Shown: positions 15,204 to 23,856, counted from the first letter of the stretch. The stretch is DNA of 35,097 nucleotides from JANXQG01 sp037147235 (GCA_037147235.1 JBAWVO010000030.1:1-35097); one strand, 5' to 3'. Notes: generated from the sequence alone by a model not told the origin. Program-made: numbers and translations.

Positions 15204-15524
15204 ATGTCTGACCGATGGCAGTTCTCGCTCAGTTCTCTTATGCTTTTCATGACAGCCTTCGCCGTTTGGCTGTCAGAAATGACTCTAAGCGTGCGAACCC
15301 TGTTTTCGCAGGAGGATCCCAGCGATGCAACACGGGAACTTCTTCGACCCGATTTTCTTATTTGTTGGGGCATCGGAACACTTGTAGTTGTTTGTGCCTT
15401 CCTCCTCATTGCCCGCAAAACCTCCGTAGCTGTTTTGTTGGGACTGGTTTTGATCGTCGCAAGCGTACCTATCTTCTGCCTGCCAAATGTTATCACTATG
15501 TTTGAATTTATGAACGGAATCTGA
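15204..15524 (+). CDS. Small integral membrane protein
   Basis: The 106-residue protein begins MSDRWQFSLSSLMLFMTAFAV, the 'FSLRSLL' type of N-terminus frequent in small planctomycete membrane proteins. Three hydrophobic segments are visible: about 10-27 (LMLFMTAFAVWLSEM), about 52-70 (FLICWGIGTLVVVCAFLLI) and about 74-98 (VAVLLGLVLIVASVPIFCL). The ATG at 15204 follows AAGGACGTGAG. Upstream in-frame sequence to 15042 lacks protein-like character and is treated as leader. The function is unknown. Confidence 0.65.
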   Translation: MSDRWQFSLSSLMLFMTAFAVWLSEMTLSVRTLFSQEDPSDATRELLRPDFLICWGIGTLVVVCAFLLIARKTSVAVLLGLVLIVASVPIFCLPNVITMFEFMNGI

Positions 15525-15623
15525 CTGAACGCCTACGCCTAGGACTGCTTTGTCGCTAAGAATAAGGCGTGGCGACAGATTGACTTCGGCCCCACGACCC
15601 CACCGCCTGGCCGTGGCTGCCGG

Positions 15624-15652
15624 TTGGCAGCGTACCCTGGATGGCGTAGACC
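15624..15652 (+). promoter_or_regulatory. Promoter-like element related to that at 15111
   Basis: TTGGCA (15624-15629), a 17-bp spacer and TAGACC (15647-15652). It is surrounded by about 50 bp that resemble the sequence around 15090-15140. Confidence 0.4.
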
Positions 15653-15743
15653 GCCATAATTGACGACGCCACGCCCGGCCGCGACAATGAGGCAAAGATC
15701 GACTGCAAGTCGGAAATGATAATGAGGATATCGGATCTTGGCA

Positions 15744-15947
15744 ATGTTCCATATTTTTCGCGAAGAGCTAGATTCCGCCTTCAGGATAGATGGTAAGCTC
15801 CGCTGGAAGTTGCTGGGTGGCGTCGTTGTCGGCGTAGGAATAGGGCTCAAGGTCTGGTTTCTCATGTCGAAGGACGAGAACATCAAAGGGTCCTTCGGAT
15901 GCCTGTGCTGCACGAGTGCTACGCCTCCCGAGATATCCAAAGCCTAA
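15744..15947 (+). CDS. Possible small membrane protein
   Basis: The candidate has 67 residues: a short polar N-terminus (MFHIFREELDSAF), one hydrophobic segment (LLGGVVVGVGIGLKVWFLM) and a Cys pair (CLCC). No good Shine-Dalgarno precedes the ATG, although the promoter-like element at 15624 is at a fitting distance. It may be a real orphan gene or chance. Confidence 0.3.
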   Translation: MFHIFREELDSAFRIDGKLRWKLLGGVVVGVGIGLKVWFLMSKDENIKGSFGCLCCTSATPPEISKA

Positions 15948-16113
15948 AACTGCCTCCAGATCGCCTCTAAGAAGCTCACAGACCCCAATAATCGTCGAAA
16001 CCACCCGTGAAAATGTAGCACTCAGATAAAGTGAACCTGGCATCAATCGAAATGATTGAAATGGACGAGGTTATTAGGGCGTCATCAGGCACCACTAAAT
16101 ATAATTTGGCGGA

Positions 16114-16142
16114 TTGACCACGAGTTCCGTTCAGCATAGGAT
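16114..16142 (+). promoter_or_regulatory. Promoter of the carbonic anhydrase gene
   Basis: TTGACC (16114-16119), a 17-bp spacer and TAGGAT (16137-16142), 57 bp before the ATG. Confidence 0.5.
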
Positions 16143-16199
16143 TCCAAAGGTTCAGATTTCTATCAGTATTTCACATTCAACTCTCTCGGAGGTCTTGTC

Positions 16200-16874
16200 A
16201 TGCCACGTTCACCAAAGTTTCTCGTTGCCGTCGCTTGTGCGGTACTCTTAGCTCTCGGCACACCGGCTATCTCCCGCGATAATGCTCCCGTCGTCACGCC
16301 AGACGTAGCCCTCGCACGGCTCAAAGAAGGCAATCAGCGATTTGTCGCCAACCCGACGAGCAAAGGCAAGCCGACGGCCGCCAAGCGTACCGAGACGGCA
16401 CAGTCCCAGCATCCATTCGCGATCATCGTTGGTTGTGCCGATTCGCGTACTTCGCCCGACTTGGTTTTCGACCAGAACATCGGCGATCTGTTCGTCGTCC
16501 GCACGGCCGGTAACTTAGTCGACGATCACGCCCTGGGCAGCATCGAATACGCCGTCGAGCACCTTGGCTCGCGACTGATCGTTGTGCTTGGGCATGAACG
16601 GTGTGGGGCAGTCAAGGCCGCTCTGGGTAGTGCCACGGCACCTGGTCATATCAACTCGCTGGTTCACGACATTCAGCCTGCCGTCGAAGCCGCTAAGTCG
16701 AGGGTCGGCGATGCCCTGGCAAACACGGCGAAGGAGAACGCCAGTTTGGTAGCTGAAAAGATTCGCAAGGAAGCCGAATTCGGTGAGCTTGCGCCACAAG
16801 TCCGCATTGTCACCGGCTATTACGATCTCGATACGGGCGAAGTCGAGTGGCCGGCCAAGAAGCTAGAGAAGTAA
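16200..16874 (+). CDS. Exported beta-class carbonic anhydrase
   Basis: The 224-residue enzyme interconverts CO2 and bicarbonate. Zinc ligands and the catalytic dyad of the beta class are present: Cys79, Asp81 and Arg83 in GCADSRTSP, and His132 and Cys135 in GHERCGAV. The N-terminus (MPRSPKFLVAVACAVLLALGTPAIS) is a signal peptide, so the enzyme should act in the periplasm. GGAGG lies about 9 nt before the ATG, and a consensus-like promoter lies upstream. The mature part has the usual length for the short beta-CA subtype. It stands alone, with no transporter adjacent. Confidence 0.93.
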   Translation: MPRSPKFLVAVACAVLLALGTPAISRDNAPVVTPDVALARLKEGNQRFVANPTSKGKPTAAKRTETAQSQHPFAIIVGCADSRTSPDLVFDQNIGDLFVVRTAGNLVDDHALGSIEYAVEHLGSRLIVVLGHERCGAVKAALGSATAPGHINSLVHDIQPAVEAAKSRVGDALANTAKENASLVAEKIRKEAEFGELAPQVRIVTGYYDLDTGEVEWPAKKLEK

Positions 16875-17040
16875 GTGTGGTGTATTTTGTAGACGAAAAC
16901 CCTGCTTGCTTCAAACGTCAGTCCGCACATGCTTCTGGAAAGGCTGATGATGGCCTAGACGCAATGGAGAAGCTGAGCAGATTTTGATATTAAGATGAAA
17001 ATGTAATCAGCCGCCACGAAAAGGCTGTCTTGCCGCCTGA

Positions 17041-17070
17041 TTGCCACGAGAGCTGGCGTGGGCGTATACT
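17041..17070 (+). promoter_or_regulatory. Promoter cassette copy 2 (upstream of membrane protein gene)
   Basis: TTGCCA (17041-17046) and TATACT (17065-17070) are 18 bp apart, with spacer and flanks nearly identical to copy 1 at 14713-14742. Confidence 0.6.
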
Positions 17071-17139
17071 ACAGGCAGTGGCGAGAAACGCGGTGTCCTG
17101 TAGAAAGCCGTTGGCAGATTAAATCAGGAGGCAAGGTTG

Positions 17140-17694
17140 ATGCGAACGCTGATCGCCGTAATAATCGCGTGCTCGATTTTATTGGCTGGAGGGTCGGGCA
17201 TCGCAACCGGCACTTCGCCCCTGGATTCTCATTCATCGCCGAAAGCAGAGAAGCTTGATGAGCCTGCCGAGAGTTATGACGATTTTGCACCTGGACTCGG
17301 AATCTTTGCGTTGCTGGTGATCGTTGTCGTTTTGGTACTCCTCGGCACGGGAGCCGTCCTAGCATTTGTTTTTGTTGGTGCTGTCGCTTGCTTGCTGGGA
17401 TTCGGCATTCTTACCATGTCAACTTTGATCGGCGTAATCTCACGCCGACATCGCTCAGCCGTGAAAGCCTTTTTCCTACAGATTTTTGGTGTCGCTGGTA
17501 TGATCTGTGGAGCGGGAACAGCGATTCTTATGAAATGGTTAGCGACGTTACAAATCTCGACAGGGTCGGCAATCGTGACCGGCAGCATCGTTGGCCTGCT
17601 TATAGGAGTCGCTCTTGCAGTGCTTTTTAACTATGCCTGGGACAGGTTGCTTGGAGTGTTCCTCAACCGTGTGGGGAGCCAATGGCACGCTTAG
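17140..17694 (+). CDS. Multi-pass membrane protein of unknown function
   Basis: The 184-residue protein has an N-terminal signal-like segment (about 3-22), a short polar periplasmic stretch (about 25-48: SPLDSHSSPKAEKLDEP), then four hydrophobic segments (about 51-75, 76-95, 107-128 and 139-165). A basic loop ISRRHRSAVKA lies between the third and fourth helices counted from the N-terminus. AGGAGG precedes the ATG at 17140; the TTG immediately before it is ignored. No family was recognised. It shares its promoter cassette with the zinc-ribbon gene at 14796. Confidence 0.7.
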   Translation: MRTLIAVIIACSILLAGGSGIATGTSPLDSHSSPKAEKLDEPAESYDDFAPGLGIFALLVIVVVLVLLGTGAVLAFVFVGAVACLLGFGILTMSTLIGVISRRHRSAVKAFFLQIFGVAGMICGAGTAILMKWLATLQISTGSAIVTGSIVGLLIGVALAVLFNYAWDRLLGVFLNRVGSQWHA

Positions 17695-17816
17695 AACATC
17701 GCTGGGCAGAGATCAACGCGACTGGTTGCCTCCGGTAGCTGCCGTGCCCTTTGTCCGGCCGGTTGACGCCTCTGCTGGCTGCTGCGAAGATAATAGCTAA
17801 ACAGGAGAACCCAATC

Positions 17817-18677
17817 ATGCCCAAAACACGCGTCCACCACATCCTTGACCAGATCGGCACACTGGCCTTTGCCGGCGTCTTCGATACCCTATCTGCCAAA
17901 CTGGCCCAGCAGGTTGGCTTTCCGATGGCTTTTGTTTCCGGCTATTCTGTCGCTGCCACCGCTATCGGCGAGCCTGATATGGGCCTTTTAACGCAAACCG
18001 AGATCACCGATCGGGCAAGACGAATCTGCATGAGCGTCGATATACCGATTATCGTCGACGCCGATACAGGCTACGGGAACCCCTTGAATGTTTACCGCAC
18101 CGTACAGGAACTGATCGCTGCAGGTGCCGCCGGCTGCTTTCTGGAAGATCAGCTTTGGCCGAAGAAGTGCGGTCACATGCAAGGCAAGCGGGTCATCGAA
18201 CGCGAAGAGTACGTGCAGAAGATCCGTGCCGCCGTGGAAGCCCGTGGCGAGCGCGATTTCTTTATTGTTGCCCGGACGGACGCTCTGGCCGTAATTGGCA
18301 TGGATGAGGCCGTCAACCGCATCTTGGCCGCCCGTGAAGCAGGTGCCGACGCCAGCTTTATCGAGGCTCCTAACTCCCTTGAGCAGCTTGCCGAGATCGG
18401 CCGCCGCGTGCCAAAGCCGATGGTGGCCAACATGATCGAAGGCGGGAAGACGCCGGTTCTGCCTCGTGACCAGCTCGCCGCGATGGGTTTTCAGTTGATT
18501 CTCTATCCGTTGGCGGGGCTATTTGCGGCTGCCAAAGCCATCCGCACGGTCTATGAGCAAATCTACCGCGATGGCACAACGACGGGCACCGAATCGCAAA
18601 TGACCTTTGCGGAGTTTAACAAACTGATCGGCGTGAGCGAGAAGTATGCCCTGGCCGAGCGGTTTGGTGCGTCGTGA
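17817..18677 (+). CDS. Isocitrate lyase/PEP mutase family protein
   Basis: The 286-residue TIM-barrel enzyme has the superfamily core: PIIVDADTGYGN (metal-binding Asp pair), FLEDQLWPKKCGHMQGK (catalytic KKCGH loop of the lyase branch), and DFFIVARTDA. Members cleave or rearrange C-C or P-C bonds of 2-oxoacid-like substrates: methylisocitrate lyase, oxaloacetate decarboxylase, carboxy-PEP mutase, PEP mutase. The Cys in KKCGH favours a C-C lyase or decarboxylase over a phosphonomutase. The ATG at 17817 follows AGGAG. No 2-methylcitrate or phosphonate genes are near, so the exact substrate is unresolved. Confidence 0.88.
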   Translation: MPKTRVHHILDQIGTLAFAGVFDTLSAKLAQQVGFPMAFVSGYSVAATAIGEPDMGLLTQTEITDRARRICMSVDIPIIVDADTGYGNPLNVYRTVQELIAAGAAGCFLEDQLWPKKCGHMQGKRVIEREEYVQKIRAAVEARGERDFFIVARTDALAVIGMDEAVNRILAAREAGADASFIEAPNSLEQLAEIGRRVPKPMVANMIEGGKTPVLPRDQLAAMGFQLILYPLAGLFAAAKAIRTVYEQIYRDGTTTGTESQMTFAEFNKLIGVSEKYALAERFGAS

Positions 18678-18683
18678 CCGATT

Positions 18684-18795
18684 AGGACCGGCGCAGAAAT
18701 AACTTTCGCAAGAAAAGTAGCAGGCACACTCCGTGTGCCGTCTGCCCACGCTCGGCGAGTGGGCAAAACACGACAGTTATTTCTGCGCCGGTCCT
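18684..18795. repeat. 112-bp palindromic element with two internal hairpins (MITE- or ncRNA-like)
   Basis: Perfect 21-nt inverted arms (18684-18704, beginning AGGACCGGCG, and 18775-18795) enclose two further hairpins: GGCACAC-TCC-GTGTGCC (18723-18739) and TGCCCAC...GTGGGCA (about 18742-18764). The arms continue imperfectly outward for about 6 bp. It begins 7 bp after the PEP-mutase-family stop codon and could also stop transcription. Confidence 0.85.
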
Positions 18796-18867
18796 TAGCG
18801 GTTAAGTTCCAGTAGTCCCGAAGAATGGCGACGAGAAGCAATCATGAGACAAACGGAGGAATGAATC

Positions 18868-19108
18868 TTGGTTGTGGAACTGCAAAAGAACAAGCGGTCG
18901 AATCTGGGTGAGGTTGGCGTTCTCTTCCTGCGGTTGGGAATCACCGCCTTTGGTGGACCTGCTGCCCATATCGCCATCATGGAAGACGAAGTGGGTGGTT
19001 CGGCGGCGACGATGGGTCACCCAGGAAAAGTTTCTCGATCTGCTCGGGGCAGTGAACCTCATTCCCGGCCCAAACTCCACGGAGATGGCAATTTACCTCG
19101 GTTACCCA
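18868..19108 (+). pseudogene. chrA-type chromate transporter, N-terminal fragment with frameshift
   Basis: The opening LGEVGVLFLRLGITAFGGPAA and HIAIMEDEV are the first conserved segment of ChrA proteins. The protein continues in the next frame as RRRRWVTQEKFLDLLGA and NLIPGPNSTEMAIYLGY, so one base was inserted near 18,990-19,005. After EMAIYLGYP the ChrA sequence stops and a zinc-ribbon gene begins. Only about 75 of an expected 380 or more residues remain. The start would be a TTG after GGAGG. Confidence 0.85.
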
Positions 19109-19441
19109 ATGAAATGCACGAATTGCGGCTACTCGTCCCAAGTTCTGATTGGCGGCGGGATGGGGTTTCATCAGATGACCGGATTCTGCCCGGAATCCAA
19201 GAAGTTCGTCTACGTCACCTGGAAGCGTGGAGAGAAGAAGCCTGACCCGATTGCCAAGGTGTGGGACTCGGCCAACGGCGAGATGATTGAAGTTTACAAG
19301 TGCCCCGACTGCACCAAGCCATTCATGCCGCTTCGTCTGAAACCCACCGATATGAATAGCCCTGGCTTCGATTGCTGCCCAAAGTGCGGCAAGCATACGT
19401 TCAATGTCGAGAAGGGCAAAGGGATTATGATGTTCGATTGA
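19109..19441 (+). CDS. Zinc-ribbon protein of unknown function fused behind a ChrA remnant
   Basis: This 110-residue protein begins MKCTNCGYSSQVLIGGGMG and holds three cysteine pairs: CTNC near the start, CPDC near residue 69 and CPKC near residue 91, enough for one or two zinc sites. It ends in a natural stop. The ATG sits at the exact point where ChrA homology ends and is in the same frame as the frameshifted ChrA fragment. No Shine-Dalgarno is visible, so expression may depend on translation from the ChrA part. It is probably a real gene that lost its own upstream region in a deletion. Confidence 0.6.
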   Translation: MKCTNCGYSSQVLIGGGMGFHQMTGFCPESKKFVYVTWKRGEKKPDPIAKVWDSANGEMIEVYKCPDCTKPFMPLRLKPTDMNSPGFDCCPKCGKHTFNVEKGKGIMMFD

Positions 19442-19546
19442 TGGCTCGCTCTGGCATTTCATGGCTTCTACGTGGCTGTCCAGGGTATTCTTGCCAAAAT
19501 GCCGGTTGATTCAAGACTCGACGTGGCGGAAAATGCTACATCACAT

Positions 19547-19652
19547 TCACTTCATCGGGTGCTTCTCAAAGAACTCCCAAATCAAATCGTTGGCCGAGAT
19601 GTTCTTGGTGGACTTGCCGATGAAATCCACCGGCGGCTGTTGGCCGGGCCCA
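19547..19652 (-). pseudogene. C-terminal remnant of an LpqC-type (PHB depolymerase family) esterase
   Basis: On the minus strand the last 34 codons before the stop read GPGQQPPVDFIGKSTKNISA and then NDLIWEFFEKHPMK. This is the pattern ending alpha/beta-hydrolases of the poly(3-hydroxybutyrate) depolymerase/LpqC family. Upstream in the same frame no family sequence continues. Nothing else convincing is seen between 19,442 and 19,943. Confidence 0.5.
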
Positions 19653-19943
19653 CATCGTCGGCCTTGTTTCCTCGAAAACCGCCAGCGTTCCAAGTCAACA
19701 TGAGGCCCGCTAGCCCCAGTGGACATGGGATTCTCCTCGGTTTTGGGCTGGGGTTTCCCGCTATTTTACACTGCGGCATCCAACTGCAATACGGGGGCCG
19801 GGCAACCATTGTTTCGGGGAGTAGCAGGCCAATGCCCTTGCTTTACTGGACGGACACGCAATAATTCCAGCAACGGGGGAGTCCGAGAGCGGAACATCCG
19901 ATTTCCAACGTCGTACGAATAATGTCGCAAGGAGAAAAGAACT

Positions 19944-20528
19944 ATGCCACGAGTGTTGCCGCTTGCCTTGTTTGCTACTGCCGCACTGATCGGCTGCCAG
20001 TCGTCGAACGCCATCGAAAAGGAGATAAGGAAATTGGCAAAACCACTTAATTTCACTATGAAAACCCTGGACGGGAAAGACGTTGACCTGAGCAAATACC
20101 AGGGAAAGGTCGTGCTGATCGTCAATGTGGCGAGTAAGTGCGGCCTGACGCCCCAGTACAAGGAGATCCAGGCATTACACGAAAAGTATGCCAAGAATGG
20201 GCTGGTGATCCTGGGCTTTCCCTGCAATCAATTCCTTTCCCAGGAGCCGGGAACTGCCGAGGAGATCAAAGAGTTCTGTCGGATCAACTACAGCGTCAGT
20301 TTCGATATGTTCGCCAAGGTCGAGGTCAACGGTGAAGCAGCCTGCGATTTCTACAAAAACTTGACCGCACTCGATACGAAGCCTGTCGGGCCGGGAAAGA
20401 TTAGCTGGAACTTTGAGAAGTTCGTCGTTGGCCGCAACGGGGAGATTGTTGCTCGTTTCGGCCCTCGAACAAAACCTGACGATCCCGACGTGCTGAAGGT
20501 AATCGAGGCAGAGTTGGAGAAGAAGTGA
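19944..20528 (+). CDS. Glutathione-peroxidase-family lipoprotein
   Basis: The 194-residue thioredoxin-fold peroxidase carries the family motifs VVLIVNVASKCGLTPQY (peroxidatic Cys66), LGFPCNQFLSQEPG (Cys94, Gln96) and ISWNFEKFVV (Trp155). The N-terminus (MPRVLPLALFATAALIGCQSS) is a lipoprotein signal with lipobox LIGC, so the mature protein begins at Cys18 and is membrane-anchored in the periplasm. It has Cys rather than selenocysteine and likely uses thioredoxin-like reductants. AAGGAGAAAAG precedes the ATG. It would reduce hydroperoxides at the cell envelope. Confidence 0.93.
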   Translation: MPRVLPLALFATAALIGCQSSNAIEKEIRKLAKPLNFTMKTLDGKDVDLSKYQGKVVLIVNVASKCGLTPQYKEIQALHEKYAKNGLVILGFPCNQFLSQEPGTAEEIKEFCRINYSVSFDMFAKVEVNGEAACDFYKNLTALDTKPVGPGKISWNFEKFVVGRNGEIVARFGPRTKPDDPDVLKVIEAELEKK

Positions 20529-20534
20529 TCATTC

Positions 20535-20684
20535 GTGGAAGTGCTTCTACTCTGGACGGCAATTGCGGCGACGATGATCGTCTTTTGGCAGAGGTCTTCG
20601 GTAGCAGGCATTCTGCTTCTGCCGTATCTGGCCTGGGTTAGCTTCGCCAGCGTCTTGAATTTGGTCATTTGGCGAACAAACTGA
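20535..20684 (+). pseudogene. TspO/MBR family C-terminal remnant
   Basis: From a GTG at 20535 to the stop at 20684 the frame reads VEVLLLWTAIAATMIVFWQR and then LLLPYLAWVSFASVLNLVIW. This is the fifth helix and C-terminus of TspO tryptophan-rich sensory proteins (PYLAWVSFA..LN..IW). The first four helices, over 100 residues, are absent because the fragment begins 6 bp after the peroxidase stop codon. Confidence 0.8.
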
Positions 20685-20982
20685 ATCTGAATTGGGCAGA
20701 CCGCTTGGATTAGGCTGGCTTGACGAACCGCTTGCACGGAACATGCCGAATATTCCGTCCCGTGAGGCACGATTTGTTCGCACATGGTGAACCTACAAGC
20801 TAGAGTTGCCTGAACCACATTTTTGCCGAAACGCCCTTTTCGTTAGGAAGAGAAGACCTCGGCTGTGCCTATTGTTGTTGTGCGACTGAGAAAACGGCCC
20901 TCAAAGTTCTCCTCGAAATGAGGAAGCGGCGACATTTCCTCGAATTGCGATGCATTGCCAATAGGAGAAAAGGACGAAGACC
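20685..20982. other. Intergenic region upstream of the MASE3 kinase
   Basis: About 300 bp with no recognisable gene. AGGAGAAAAGGACG just before 20983 is the ribosome-binding region of the kinase gene. No clear promoter was identified. Confidence 0.5.
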
Positions 20983-23856
20983 ATGACGGCTAACCAGTTT
21001 TATCTGGCAGACAAGGCGAGTTCGTTTATCCGCAAATACTCCGAGTTAATTGGTGGATCGGTGGTTCTGGTCGGTCTTTACCTGACGAGCCTCTACCGAT
21101 ACGTGCTTTTCCACAGCCTTGCCGAGGTGTTCAGCATCGTTGTCGCCTGTGGAGTATTCATGGTCTATTGGAACTCCCGCCGCTTCCTGAGCAACGACTA
21201 CTTTTTGTTCGTAGGTATTGCTTATCTCTGCGTAGGTTGCCTCGACCTACTCCATACGCTGGCCTACAAGGGCATGGGCGTGTTTCCCACCAATGACGGA
21301 AACCTTGCCAATCAACTCTGGATCGCTGCCCGCTACCTCGAAAGCCTGTCACTCCTGGCGGCTTGTATCTTCCTACATCGGCGGTTGAACGTACATCTTG
21401 TCGCTACGGGTTATGCAGTGGTCTTTGCCTTAATCCTCGGTTCGATCTTCTTCTGGGGGATATTTCCCGATTGTTTCATTGACGGTGTTGGCGTTACCGC
21501 CTTCAAAACGGTCAGCGAGATCGTTATCTGCGGTATTCTCGGTGTCTCAATAGTCCTCCTTGTCCGCCGTAAGGCTGATTTCGACCAGCATGTATTCTGC
21601 CTGCTGCTTGGCTCTCTAATTGTGACGATTGCCTCGGAGTTGTCATTCAGCTATTACACGAACCCCTATGGCCCCGCCAACCTTATCGGGCATCTCTTCA
21701 AGCTGGTGTCCTTCTATCTGCTCTACAAGGCATTCATTAAAGAAGGATTAAAGCGACCTCACGATCTGATCTTTCGTGAGATGCGGTGCAACGAGCAAAC
21801 ACTACGGCAACACAAGGAGGAGGTGGAGGCTCTCTACCTGAAGCTGGCCAAAAAGCAGGAGTTTCTGAACGCCGTCCTCGATAATATCCGAGATGGCATT
21901 GTGGCCTGCGACGCCGATGGTATGCTGACCTTGTTCAATCCAACCACACGAGAATTTCATGGCATCCCCGAGATGTCGATCCCGGCAGAAGATTGGCCGC
22001 AGCACTTTGACCTGTATTTGCCTGACGGCACCACCTTGATGAGAAAGGAAGATGTGCCGTTGTATCGTGCCCTTCAGGGAGAAACTGTTCAGAATTCGGA
22101 GATGGTGATTGCACCGAAGCAGGGTATGCCTCGTTTCTTGCTAGTAGACGGGCGGCAGTTAATTGTTGACGGAAAACTCGTCGGTGCGGTCGCCGTCCTG
22201 CACGACATCACCGAAAATAGACAGGCTATAGCCGCCCGCAAACGGGCCGAGGAGATGGTGCGGGCCAGTGAGAAAAAGTACCGCACCTACATCAATAACT
22301 CCCCTGCCGGCGTATTTGTGACGGACTTGACCGGACACTACATGGAGGTTAACGCATCCGCCTGTCGCCTCCTCGGTTATTCGGAAACAGAACTGACACA
22401 ATTGGGGATATCCGACATTGTTGCCCCCGAGGATGTGCAGTCAGCAATGACGGCATTTTACGAGTTACTTCACACTGGCTCTGCGGTGAATGCCGAATTC
22501 TGCTTTGTGCGAAAGGACGGTTCACGATTCTTCATGTCGGTTGACGCCGTGAAAGTCCGGGAAGATCGGGTCATTGGATTCTGCTTGGACATCACCAAGA
22601 GAATCAACGCCGAGCGGTCGCTCAAACAGCAGTCGGAATCGTTACAGCAATCCAATCAGAAGCTCAAAGAGGCCCATAATAGGGCCGAAGCTGCCAGTCG
22701 TTCCAAGAGCGAGTTCCTAGCGAATATGAGCCATGAGATTCGCACCCCGATGACGGCAATCTTGGGATTTGCCGATATCCTTCTGGAAGACTTGGTAACG
22801 GATGAAGCCATCGAATCGGCCCAGATCATTAAACGCAACGGAGCGCATCTCCTAAACCTCATCAATGACATTCTCGATCTATCGAAGATTGAAGCTGGAA
22901 AATACACCGCTGATTTCCAGAAATGCTCGCCCGGCAACATTGCCGCCGAAGTCATCTCATTGATGAAGGTACGTTCCGATGCAAAGGGGTTAATGTTGAC
23001 GTTTGAAGTTCGGGGAGACATTCCAGAGAATATCACGACCGATCCGATCCGTTTGCGGCAAAGCCTAATCAACCTCATCGGGAATTCCATCAAGTTCACC
23101 GAGGTTGGCAGCGTTCGGGTCGTCATGAGATTGGATGCAAAGCCCAATGGCGAATCGAAGCTTGCGTTCGACGTGATCGACACGGGCATCGGCATGTCGG
23201 AAGAACAAATGGGCCTTTTGTTCCGGCCATTTTCCCAGGTGGATGGCTCGGCAACTCGTCGATTTGGAGGCACCGGCTTGGGACTGGCAATCAGCAAGCG
23301 GATGGCCGAATTGCTTGGTGGTGACATTTCCGTTCGGAGCAGCCCCGGCCAAGGCAGCATGTTCAGCCTCAGTATTGGGATTGGCAACATGGATGAGTCG
23401 GCAATGATCCAACCGAGTAAAGTAGTGACCGCTAGGGAGCCGGTAGGCAATGCCCAGCAAAAGCTCAACTGCCGTATCCTCCTGGCTGAGGATGGTCCAG
23501 ACAATCAGCGATTGATTGCTTTCTTACTCCGCAAGGCAGGAGCCGTGGTGGAACTGGCGGAAAATGGACAGATCGCCCTCGACCTTGCTCTGACCGCACA
23601 GCAGGTGGGAAATCCATTTGACGTGATTCTTATGGATATGCAGATGCCGGTCATGGACGGCTACCAATCCACGCAGAAGCTACGAAGTGCTGGCTACAAG
23701 GAGCCGATCATTGCCTTGACCGCTCACGCAATGACCGAAGACCGCCAGAAGTGTATCGACGCTGGCTGCGACGATTACATCACCAAGCCCATTGATCCGA
23801 AGAAGTTAGTTGGGTTAATCGAACCGTGGCTGGCGAGAGAACCAAGCCTAGTCTGA
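20983..23856 (+). CDS. MASE3-PAS-PAS hybrid sensor histidine kinase with receiver domain
   Basis: The protein has 957 residues. A seven-helix membrane sensor occupies about 20-250 and matches MASE3 (GIAYLCVGCLDLLHTLAYKGM, then NLANQLWIAARYLESLSLL). A short coiled coil (265-290) follows, then two PAS domains (about 290-410 and 425-545). The HisKA domain has SHEIRTPM with phospho-acceptor His584. The HATPase domain has N-box LINLIGNSIKFTE, VIDTGIGMS and FGGTGLGLAISKRMAEL. A C-terminal receiver has phospho-acceptor Asp885 in ILMDMQMPVMDGYQ. Phosphate should pass from His584 to Asp885 and on to an unlinked Hpt or regulator; none is in the window. The ligand is unknown. It is followed 82 bp later by a second kinase gene. 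Confidence 0.95.
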   Translation: MTANQFYLADKASSFIRKYSELIGGSVVLVGLYLTSLYRYVLFHSLAEVFSIVVACGVFMVYWNSRRFLSNDYFLFVGIAYLCVGCLDLLHTLAYKGMGVFPTNDGNLANQLWIAARYLESLSLLAACIFLHRRLNVHLVATGYAVVFALILGSIFFWGIFPDCFIDGVGVTAFKTVSEIVICGILGVSIVLLVRRKADFDQHVFCLLLGSLIVTIASELSFSYYTNPYGPANLIGHLFKLVSFYLLYKAFIKEGLKRPHDLIFREMRCNEQTLRQHKEEVEALYLKLAKKQEFLNAVLDNIRDGIVACDADGMLTLFNPTTREFHGIPEMSIPAEDWPQHFDLYLPDGTTLMRKEDVPLYRALQGETVQNSEMVIAPKQGMPRFLLVDGRQLIVDGKLVGAVAVLHDITENRQAIAARKRAEEMVRASEKKYRTYINNSPAGVFVTDLTGHYMEVNASACRLLGYSETELTQLGISDIVAPEDVQSAMTAFYELLHTGSAVNAEFCFVRKDGSRFFMSVDAVKVREDRVIGFCLDITKRINAERSLKQQSESLQQSNQKLKEAHNRAEAASRSKSEFLANMSHEIRTPMTAILGFADILLEDLVTDEAIESAQIIKRNGAHLLNLINDILDLSKIEAGKYTADFQKCSPGNIAAEVISLMKVRSDAKGLMLTFEVRGDIPENITTDPIRLRQSLINLIGNSIKFTEVGSVRVVMRLDAKPNGESKLAFDVIDTGIGMSEEQMGLLFRPFSQVDGSATRRFGGTGLGLAISKRMAELLGGDISVRSSPGQGSMFSLSIGIGNMDESAMIQPSKVVTAREPVGNAQQKLNCRILLAEDGPDNQRLIAFLLRKAGAVVELAENGQIALDLALTAQQVGNPFDVILMDMQMPVMDGYQSTQKLRSAGYKEPIIALTAHAMTEDRQKCIDAGCDDYITKPIDPKKLVGLIEPWLAREPSLV

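Noticed and set aside
17763..17794. Promoter TTGACG...GATAAT before the PEP-mutase-family gene
   Set aside because: The spacer is 20 bp, too long for a confident sigma70 call.
17817..18677. Phosphonate biosynthesis (PEP mutase) gene
   Set aside because: The KKCGH loop fits the C-C lyase/decarboxylase branch better, and no phosphonopyruvate decarboxylase or other phosphonate gene is adjacent.
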